36,422 nucleotides of DNA, taken from positions 1 to 36,422 of the forward strand of contig JABAQR010000072.1 in NCBI GenBank assembly GCA_019187485.1, read 5' to 3'. The DNA is from Lysobacterales bacterium (GTDB taxonomy: Bacteria > Pseudomonadota > Gammaproteobacteria > Xanthomonadales > SZUA-5). Numbering within the stretch: the first letter of the stretch is position 1; every line of letters starts with the position of its first letter. The notes below the pieces were generated by a model. The model did no database searches. It was not told the DNA's origin and saw only the letters and a list, made by a program, of their open reading frames with translations. Below, piece after piece: positions 15,415 through 21,774 of this stretch. A program made the position numbers and the translations under genes.

Positions 15415-17107
15415 GATCGTCGGCCTCGACCGCCTGCTGCCGGCGCTCGCGGGCCGCGCCTGCGTCGCCTGGCGTGGCGATACCGCGGTCTCCGGCGACG
15501 ACTTCCTCGTCCGCGTCGGCGCCTGGCACGCGCTGCTCGACCTGCCCGCGGGCGCGCTGCTCGCCCTGGCGCACGCCGATGCGGTCGAGTTCGCCGCGGC
15601 GCTGTACGCGGCGTGGCTGCGCGAACTGGTCGTGCTGGTGCCGGGCGACACCCTCGCGGGCACGCTGGCGACACTCGCCGACGCCGCCGCCTTCGCCGGC
15701 GAGTGTGGCCCGGCGACCACGCATCCGGCCCCGGTGGGCGGCGCCAGTGCCATCGCGGGCCCGTTGCCGCACGGACTCGACGGCACACTGGTGCTGCAGA
15801 CCTCCGGCTCGACCGGCGCGCCGCTGCGCGTGGCGAAGACGCTGCGCCAGCTCGACGCCGAGGTGCGCACGCTGGAAGCGGCTTTCGGTGCGCGCCTCGG
15901 GCCGGCGCGGATCGCCGCCACGGTCTCGCACCAGCACATCTACGGCCTGCTGTTCCGGGTGCTGTGGCCGCTCGCCGCCGGGCGCGCCTTCGAGGCGCAC
16001 GCGCACGCATACCTGGAATCGGTCGCCCCGCTACTGACGCGAGATCGGCTCGCGTTGGTCGCGAGCCCGGCGCACCTGAAGCGGATACCGGCCGGCATCG
16101 ACTGGCATCCGGGTGGCGCACGCCTGTCCGCGCTGTTCTCCTCCGGCGGCCCGCTGGCCTTCGACGCGGCGCAGGCCGCGCAGGCGGCCACCGGCGAGTG
16201 CCCGATCGAAGTCTGGGGCAGCACCGAGACCGGTGGCATCGCCTGGCGCCAGCAGTCCGGCGCCGACGCGCCCTTCGCAGCCTTGCCCGGCGTCGAGCTC
16301 GAGTGCGACGACGCCGGCACGCTGCGGTTGCGCTCGCCGCACCTCGAGAACGCCGGCTGGATCGAACTCGCGGACCGTGGCGAACGCGCGGTGGGCGGCG
16401 GCGTGCACCTGCGCGGTCGCAACGACCGCATCGTCAAGATCGAGGAGAAGCGGGTCTCGCTGTCGGCCATCGAGCGCGCCGCGCGCGCGGTCGGACTGCT
16501 GGATGAAGCACGCGCACTGGTGCTGGCGGGCGAGCGCACCCAGGTCGCGCTGGTGGGGGTGCCGGGCGAACCCGGGCGGGAGATGCTGCGCACCCAGGGC
16601 CGGCGCGCGCTCGCGGCAGCGCTGCGCGCCGGGATGGCCACGCAGGTCGAGCGCGTCGCGCTGCCGCGGCGTTTCCGCTTCGTCGGCGCGCTGCCGCAGA
16701 ACGCGCAGGGCAAGACCACCGAAGCGATGCTCGCCGCGCTGTTTGACTGGACCGAATCGCGCCCGCTGCTGCCCTTCTTCGACTGGCGCACGCGCGACGC
16801 GCAGCGCGCCAGCGCCGAGCTCTGGATCGGCCCAGACCTCTACCACTTCCAGGGCCACTTCCCGAGTCGTCCGATCCTGCCCGGGGTCGCTCAGATCGAC
16901 TGGGCGATCGCGCTCGCGCGGCTGGTATTCCCCTTGCCGCCGAGGCTGTCGAGGATGGAGACGCTGAAGTTCCAGGCCATGATCGAACCCGGCGCCCGGC
17001 TCCTGCTCGACCTCGAGTGGAAACCCGAGCGCGGCCAGCTCGAGTTCCGCGCGCACTCGAAGGCCGGTGCGCATGCCAGCGCGCGGCTGGTGTTTGCAGA
17101 GCGGTGA
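15407..17107 (+). CDS. apeH: Fused AMP-ligase and FabZ-like dehydratase, APE cluster (ApeH-ApeI fusion)
   Basis: A 566-residue two-domain enzyme. Residues about 1-450 form an acyl-activating AMP-ligase: P-loop TSGSTG (132-137), WGSTETGG (270-277), the GRNDRIVKIEEKR hinge (337-349) and the C-terminal lysine K436 in QNAQGKTTE. It should load the aromatic acid starter on an ACP. Residues about 455-566 are a hot-dog dehydratase with FQGHFPSRPILPGV (H484) and D498 where FabZ has its catalytic Glu. The partner ApeP at 27258 has the complementary pattern, so the working dehydratase is probably a heteromer. The two activities are, as I recall, separate genes in the characterised enterobacterial clusters. 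The gene overlaps its upstream neighbour by 8 bp. Confidence 0.88.
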   Translation: MPEIVGLDRLLPALAGRACVAWRGDTAVSGDDFLVRVGAWHALLDLPAGALLALAHADAVEFAAALYAAWLRELVVLVPGDTLAGTLATLADAAAFAGECGPATTHPAPVGGASAIAGPLPHGLDGTLVLQTSGSTGAPLRVAKTLRQLDAEVRTLEAAFGARLGPARIAATVSHQHIYGLLFRVLWPLAAGRAFEAHAHAYLESVAPLLTRDRLALVASPAHLKRIPAGIDWHPGGARLSALFSSGGPLAFDAAQAAQAATGECPIEVWGSTETGGIAWRQQSGADAPFAALPGVELECDDAGTLRLRSPHLENAGWIELADRGERAVGGGVHLRGRNDRIVKIEEKRVSLSAIERAARAVGLLDEARALVLAGERTQVALVGVPGEPGREMLRTQGRRALAAALRAGMATQVERVALPRRFRFVGALPQNAQGKTTEAMLAALFDWTESRPLLPFFDWRTRDAQRASAELWIGPDLYHFQGHFPSRPILPGVAQIDWAIALARLVFPLPPRLSRMETLKFQAMIEPGARLLLDLEWKPERGQLEFRAHSKAGAHASARLVFAER

Positions 17108-17110
17108 ACC

Positions 17111-17195
17111 GTGAAAGGAAAGCCCGGGCGCAATCCCGCCGTTGACCCGCTTTTCCGTTTCCCTTTTCCCTTTCCATGCCCTTTTCACCTTTCAC
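17111..17195. repeat. CT-rich palindromic spacer before the glycosyltransferase gene
   Basis: GTGAAAGG at 17111-17118 is the exact reverse complement of CCTTTCAC at 17188-17195. The right half is a run of C/T words (TTTTCCGTTTCCCTTTTCCC). It occupies the 97-bp gap between the fused ligase gene and the glycosyltransferase and holds no gene. It resembles in design the other spacers in this operon. Confidence 0.6.
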
Positions 17196-17204
17196 CGCTC
17201 TCCC

Positions 17205-17939
17205 ATGCCCCCGCTGATCCTGATCCCCGTCTACAACCACGAGCGCGGTCTCGCGACCATGCTCGACGGCCTGCGCGCGTCGGGAATGCCCTGTCTGCTC
17301 GTCGACGATGGCAGCGAGGCCGGCTGCGCGAAAGCGCTGGACGCGATGGTGGCGGCAAATCCCGGCTGGCTGTCGCTGCACCGGCGCGCGCGCAATGGCG
17401 GCAAGGGCGCGGCGCTGATGTCGGGCTTCGTCGAGGCTGAACGACGCGGTCATGGCCACGTCGTGCAGATCGACGCCGACGGCCAGCACGATACCGCCGA
17501 CCTCGCGCGCTTCGTCGCCGCCTCGGCGGCCGCACCGGAGGCGCTGATCCTCGGCCAACCCGTCTACGACCGGTCGGTACCGGCCGGTCGCCGCATCGGC
17601 CGCTACCTCACCCATGTGTGGGTGTGGATCAACACGCTGAGCCTGGCGATCGCCGACACCATGTGCGGCTTCCGCGTGTACCCGCTGGCACCGGTGCTGG
17701 AGGTGCTCGCGCAGGAGCGCCTCGGCGAGCGCATGGACTTCGACACCGAGATCGTGGTGCGCCTGCACTGGCGCGGGCTGCGCGTCGTGAACCTGCCGAC
17801 GCCGGTGCGCTACCCCGCGGACGGTGTCTCGCACTTCAAGCTGTGGCGCGACAACCTGCTGATCTCGCGGATGCACGCGCGACTGTTCTTCGGGATGCTG
17901 TGGCGACTGCCGCGCCTGCTGGCGCGCAAGTTCGCGTGA
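17205..17939 (+). CDS. Family 2 glycosyltransferase, APE cluster
   Basis: A 244-residue GT-A fold enzyme: opening LILIPVYNHE, LLVDDGS near residue 32-37, and the metal-binding D90-A-D92 in VQIDADGQHD. It resembles dolichyl-phosphate mannose synthase-like and polyprenyl-phosphate transferases. No membrane anchor is obvious. In enterobacterial APE clusters a glycosyltransferase is present at this position, fused to an acyltransferase in some species; here they are separate. It is expected to glycosylate the lipid-linked polyene or its carrier. The stop overlaps the next start as GTGA. Confidence 0.87.
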   Translation: MPPLILIPVYNHERGLATMLDGLRASGMPCLLVDDGSEAGCAKALDAMVAANPGWLSLHRRARNGGKGAALMSGFVEAERRGHGHVVQIDADGQHDTADLARFVAASAAAPEALILGQPVYDRSVPAGRRIGRYLTHVWVWINTLSLAIADTMCGFRVYPLAPVLEVLAQERLGERMDFDTEIVVRLHWRGLRVVNLPTPVRYPADGVSHFKLWRDNLLISRMHARLFFGMLWRLPRLLARKFA

Positions 17940-18904
17940 GCGCGCCGCAGCACTGGGCACAGATCGGCGAGGCCGGTTTCCTCGGCGGCATGCGCGCGCT
18001 GGTGTGGGTCAACCGGGTGTTCGGGCGCACCCTGTTCCGGATCGCCCTATATCCGGTGCTCGGCTACTTCTTTCTCGTGCGCGGGAGTGCGCGGCGCGCC
18101 TCGCTGGACTACCTGCGGCGCCTGCAGGCCAGGCATCGCCTGTTCGATCGCGAACCCGGCCCGTGCATGGCCTGGCGGCATTTCCTGTCCTTTGCCGAAG
18201 CGCTGCTCGACAAGGTGCTGGCCATGGGCGGCGCGTACACGCTGGCCGACGTCGACCTCGTCGGCCAGGACGCGGTTCTGCCGCTGCTGGCGGCGCGCCG
18301 TGGCGCGGTGATGCTGACCGCGCACGTCGGCAACCTCGAGGTCTGCCAGGCGCTCGCAGAGCTGCAGCCGGGCCTGAAGCTCAACATCCTGATGCATTTG
18401 CGCAACGCCACGAAATTCAACCGCCTGCTCGACCGCCAGAGGCTCGCCCATGTGCGTGTGCTCGCCGTCGACGAAATCACGCCCGGCACCGCGGTCGACC
18501 TGCAGGCGCGCATCGAGGCCGGCGAGATGCTGGTGATCGCCGCCGACCGGCCGACGCCCGGCAGCGCCCGGCGCGTTCACCACGCGCCCTTCCTCGGCGC
18601 GCCGGCGCCGTTTCCACAAGGCCCTTTCATTCTCGCGAGCCTGCTGCGCTGCCCGGTGTTCGCGGTCTGGTGCACCCGCCGCGGCACGCGCTTCCGGATC
18701 GACTTCGAGTTGCTCGCCGGGCGCCTGGAGCGCCAGCGCGGCGCGCCAGCGAACGGCCTCGGGCCCGCGATCGAGGCCTACGCGGCGAGCCTGGAACGCC
18801 AGTGCGTGGCGGCGCCGTTGCAATGGTTCAACTTCCACGATTTCTGGGCGAACCCGCAGGTCATATCGCCCGCAGGGCCAGACGAGCCGCGCCGGGTCGC
18901 CTAG
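17936..18904 (+). CDS. LpxL/LpxM-like acyltransferase, APE cluster
   Basis: A 322-residue member of the lipid A late acyltransferase family, starting with GTG at 17936 in a four-base overlap. A membrane-proximal hydrophobic helix (about 33-49) precedes the catalytic motif H130-VGNL-E135 (HxxxxE) and the later AADRPTPGSARRV and PFPQGPFILASL blocks typical of the family. It probably transfers the polyene acyl chain from ACP onto a membrane lipid. It follows the glycosyltransferase directly, in line with a two-step assembly of the lipid anchor. A GC hairpin (GCCCCGC/GCGGGGC, 18904-18923) sits right at the stop codon. Confidence 0.87.
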   Translation: MSAPQHWAQIGEAGFLGGMRALVWVNRVFGRTLFRIALYPVLGYFFLVRGSARRASLDYLRRLQARHRLFDREPGPCMAWRHFLSFAEALLDKVLAMGGAYTLADVDLVGQDAVLPLLAARRGAVMLTAHVGNLEVCQALAELQPGLKLNILMHLRNATKFNRLLDRQRLAHVRVLAVDEITPGTAVDLQARIEAGEMLVIAADRPTPGSARRVHHAPFLGAPAPFPQGPFILASLLRCPVFAVWCTRRGTRFRIDFELLAGRLERQRGAPANGLGPAIEAYAASLERQCVAAPLQWFNFHDFWANPQVISPAGPDEPRRVA

Positions 18905-18987
18905 CCCCGCGGGCAAGCGGGGCGACACCTACGCAGAGGATGGTCCCGCTATTCTCGCGCCTTCACGCCATTTCCACCGCCGCGCCG

Positions 18988-20529
18988 ATGCCCACTGCCC
19001 CCACGCCCGTCCGTTTCGACGGTTCCCCACTGTGCATCGAGGACATCGTCGCCCTCGCGCGGCGTGAGCGCGGCGCCGCGCTGGACGAGTGCGCGACCTT
19101 CCGCGCGCGCATCCAGGCCGGCGCCGACTTCCTCGACCGCGTGCTCGCCGAGGACGGCGTGATCTACGGGGTCACCACCGGCTACGGCGATTCCTGCACC
19201 GTCAGCATCCCCTCCGGCCTCGCCTTGGAACTGCCGCAGCGGCTGTACACCTACCACGGCTGCGGCGCCGGCGCGCTGCTGTCGCGCGAACAGACGCGCG
19301 CGGTGCTGGCGACGCGCCTGACCTCGCTGACGCAAGGTTATTCCGGGGTCAGCTACCGGCTGCTGCAGCAACTGGCCGGATTGCTGCAGCACGATCTGCT
19401 GCCGCGGATCCCGTCGGAGGGCTCGGTCGGCGCCAGCGGCGATCTCACGCCGCTGTCCTATGTCGCCGCGGTGCTGTGCGGCGAACGCGAGGTGTGGAAC
19501 GGCAAGGACGGCCGTCCCGCCGCGGAGGCGCTGGCGGCGGCCGGGCTGCAGCCGCTGAAGCTGCGGCCGAAGGAAGGCCTCGCGGTGATGAACGGCACCG
19601 CGGTGATGACCGCGCTCGCCTGCCTGGCGCACGCGCGCGCCGACTACCTCAACCGGCTGGCCACGCGCATCACCGCGCTCGCGGTGGTCGCGCTTGACGG
19701 CAACCCGCACCACTACGACGAGCGCCTGTTCGCGGTGAAGCCGCATCCAGGCCAGCAACGCGTCGCCGCGCGCCTGCGCGCCGACCTCGCCGCCGACCGC
19801 CCGCCGCGCAACGAGCAGCGCCTGCAGGACCGCTATTCGCTGCGCTGCGCGCCGCATGTGCTCGGCGCGCTGGAAGACGCGCTGCCGTGGCTGCGCACGC
19901 TGATCGAAACCGAGCTCAACAGCGCCAACGACAACCCGATCATCGATCCCGACGATTTGCGCGTGTTGCACGGCGGCCACTTCTACGGCGGCCACATCGC
20001 GATGGCGATGGACACGCTGAAGTGCCAGGTGGCCAACCTTGCCGATCTGCTCGACCGGCAGATGGCGCTGCTGGTCGACGCACGCTACAACCACGGCCTG
20101 CCGGCCAACCTCTCCGGCGCTTCCGGCAGCCGGCGGCCGATCAACCACGGCCTCAAGGCGCTGCAGATCAGCGCCTCGGCGTGGACCGCCGAGGCCTTGA
20201 AGGCGACCCTGCCGGCCTCGGTGTTCAGCCGCTCCACCGAGTGTCACAACCAGGACAAGGTGTCGATGGGCACGATCGCCGCCCGCGACTGCCTGCGCGT
20301 GCTCGAACTCGCCGAACAGGTCGCTGCGGCGCTGCTGGTCACGGTCCGCCAGGGCGTCGAACTGCGCCTGAGGCTGACGCCGGGCAGCACCCTGCCGACG
20401 GCGCTGGCGGCGATGCAGCAGGACCTGGCCACGCGCATCGAATTCCTCGATGAGGACCGCGCGCTCGACGCTACCCTGGTGGAACTGCTGGCTGCGATCG
20501 ACGCCCGCGCGTGGGCCCTGTATGACTGA
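18988..20529 (+). CDS. MIO-type aromatic amino acid ammonia lyase, APE cluster
   Basis: A 513-residue HAL/PAL/TAL-family enzyme. The MIO cofactor forms from A149-S150-G151 in SVGASGDLTPLSY. The catalytic Tyr is Y60 in VIYGVTTGYG, and the HAL-type NSANDNP and NGTAVM motifs are intact. It deaminates an aromatic amino acid to the corresponding acrylic acid. The selectivity pair is Y89-H90 in LYTYHGCG, not the Ser-His of histidine lyases, His-Leu of tyrosine lyases or Phe-Leu of phenylalanine lyases, so the substrate is uncertain. In this cluster it most likely supplies the aryl starter. Start uncertain: 18988 fits the family, and an ATG at 18940 is in frame. The 3' end overlaps the thioesterase by 8 bp. 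Confidence 0.9.
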   Translation: MPTAPTPVRFDGSPLCIEDIVALARRERGAALDECATFRARIQAGADFLDRVLAEDGVIYGVTTGYGDSCTVSIPSGLALELPQRLYTYHGCGAGALLSREQTRAVLATRLTSLTQGYSGVSYRLLQQLAGLLQHDLLPRIPSEGSVGASGDLTPLSYVAAVLCGEREVWNGKDGRPAAEALAAAGLQPLKLRPKEGLAVMNGTAVMTALACLAHARADYLNRLATRITALAVVALDGNPHHYDERLFAVKPHPGQQRVAARLRADLAADRPPRNEQRLQDRYSLRCAPHVLGALEDALPWLRTLIETELNSANDNPIIDPDDLRVLHGGHFYGGHIAMAMDTLKCQVANLADLLDRQMALLVDARYNHGLPANLSGASGSRRPINHGLKALQISASAWTAEALKATLPASVFSRSTECHNQDKVSMGTIAARDCLRVLELAEQVAAALLVTVRQGVELRLRLTPGSTLPTALAAMQQDLATRIEFLDEDRALDATLVELLAAIDARAWALYD

Positions 20530-20944
20530 GATCCCGGCCGCCTGGCAGGCGCAGATCGAGATCGATCCGGCTTTCTACGACATCGATCCGATGGAGATCG
20601 TCTGGCACGGGCACTATGTGAAGTACTTCGAGGTGGTCCGCTGCGCGCTGCTCGACCAGATCGACTACAACTACTACGCGATGAAGCATTCCGGCTACGC
20701 CTGGCCGATCGTCGACCTGCACGTGCGCTACGTGCAGCCGCTGCGCTTCCGCCAGAAAGTCCGGGTGGCCGCGAAGATCGTCGAGTGGGAACACCGCTTA
20801 CGCATCCTCTACCGCGTGACCGACGCCGCCACCGACCGCAAGCTGACCACCGGCCACACGGTGCAGGTGGCGGTGGACATGCGCAACGGCGAGTTGCAAT
20901 TCGAGACGCCGGCGGTGCTGCGGCAACGTCTGGGGGTGATGTGA
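20522..20944 (+). CDS. Hot-dog thioesterase (YbgC/4HBT type), APE cluster
   Basis: A 140-residue 4-hydroxybenzoyl-CoA thioesterase-like protein. The signature region reads YDIDPMEIVWHGHYVKYFE, with D22 at the usual catalytic position and H29-G-H31 nearby. It is expected to release or edit acyl-ACP intermediates of polyene synthesis. It starts inside the ammonia lyase stop region (overlap of 8 bp). The 143 bp after it hold the structured repeat at 20989-21104. Confidence 0.87.
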   Translation: MTEIPAAWQAQIEIDPAFYDIDPMEIVWHGHYVKYFEVVRCALLDQIDYNYYAMKHSGYAWPIVDLHVRYVQPLRFRQKVRVAAKIVEWEHRLRILYRVTDAATDRKLTTGHTVQVAVDMRNGELQFETPAVLRQRLGVM

Positions 20945-20988
20945 GCTGCGCACCGGGGCGACCCGACCCGCGAGAGATGAAATGCCGG

Positions 20989-21104
20989 CCATGGATGGCT
21001 GGCCCGCCAATCGAGCGCACAAGCACTCGATTGGGCGAAGCCGAGTCCGGACATGCACCGGACTCGGCGCGGGCCGACGAGGCCAGGATGGACTCGTCCA
21101 GACC
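20989..21104. repeat. Multi-hairpin dispersed repeat, copy B
   Basis: Second copy of the element at 4705-4851. Hairpins: 21007-21018 with 21023-21034 (12 positions, one mismatch, loop ACAA), 21040-21050 with 21058-21068 (perfect 11-bp stem CCGAGTCCGG core, 7-nt loop), and a third built on GACGAG/CTCGTC around the same AGGAT loop as copy A. The flanking words GGATGGC and CCAGGATGGACT are shared with copy A. The outer pairs of the first hairpin differ as GG/CC in copy A and CC/GG in copy B, so base pairing is preserved. Confidence 0.8.
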
Positions 21105-21774
21105 CGATCGGCTGCTTCCTGGCGGTCTGTGGGTCTTCCGCGGCTTGCTGCTTGCGGCTTGCTGCTTCCTGCAAACCGCCGAGGCCGCACAGGCGCCGGC
21201 GGTCGCCGGCACGCAGCAAGCGACAAGCGGCGACCCGCTCCTCACCACCCTCTCGCGCCGCCTGACCACCACCCCCGTGCTGCGCGGCGAGTTCATCCAG
21301 GAGCGCACACTGGCTGGTTTCGCGAAACCGCTGCGCTCGGCCGGCCGCTTCGTCGCCGCGCGCGGACGGGGTGTGCTGTGGATCACGCGGGAACCCTTTC
21401 CCGGCGAACTCGCAATCACCACCGAAGCGATCCGCGAGCGCGTCGATGGCACGGAGGCGGTGATGGTCGACGCCAGCCGTGAACCGGCGCTGCGCGAGGT
21501 CAACCGCATCCTGCTGGCACTGCTGCAGGGCGAGTTCGCCGCGCTCGCGGGGCAGTTCGAGGTCTCCGGCAACGCCACGGCGACGCCGTGGACGCTGCAA
21601 CTGCTGCCGCGCGGCCCGCTCGCACAGGCAATCGCGAAGATCGAACTGGAGGGTGGCCGTCAGGTCGACCGGGTGACGATCCACGAGCCGGGCGGCGATG
21701 TCTCGCGCATCGCATTCAGCGCACAGACCGCGGGCGCGCGTCTGAAACCGGCGGAAGCGCAGCGGTTTGAGTGA
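21088..21774 (+). CDS. LolA-like outer-membrane carrier protein, APE cluster
   Basis: A 228-residue protein related to LolA, which carries lipid-modified cargo across the periplasm. A signal peptide (about residues 14-33, LLLAACCFLQTAEA) is followed by a beta-sheet domain with TTTPVLRGEFIQERTLAGFAKPL and GVLWITREPFPGELAIT. The chosen ATG at 21088 lies in the loop of the structured repeat, and the signal-peptide codons come from a second repeat (21143-21221). So the whole 5' end of the gene looks rebuilt from repeats. The 3' end overlaps the MMPL exporter gene by 8 bp. The pair fits export of the polyene lipid to the outer membrane. Start position is moderately certain. Confidence 0.8.
   Translation: MDSSRPDRLLPGGLWVFRGLLLAACCFLQTAEAAQAPAVAGTQQATSGDPLLTTLSRRLTTTPVLRGEFIQERTLAGFAKPLRSAGRFVAARGRGVLWITREPFPGELAITTEAIRERVDGTEAVMVDASREPALREVNRILLALLQGEFAALAGQFEVSGNATATPWTLQLLPRGPLAQAIAKIELEGGRQVDRVTIHEPGGDVSRIAFSAQTAGARLKPAEAQRFE
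21143..21221. repeat. GCTTGCTGC-type repeat inside the LolA-like gene
   Basis: GCTTGCTGC occurs at 21143-21151 and 21157-21165, and its exact reverse complement GCAGCAAGC at 21213-21221. The direct copies encode the hydrophobic core of the signal peptide (GLLLAACC). Repeat and coding sequence coincide. Confidence 0.75.
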
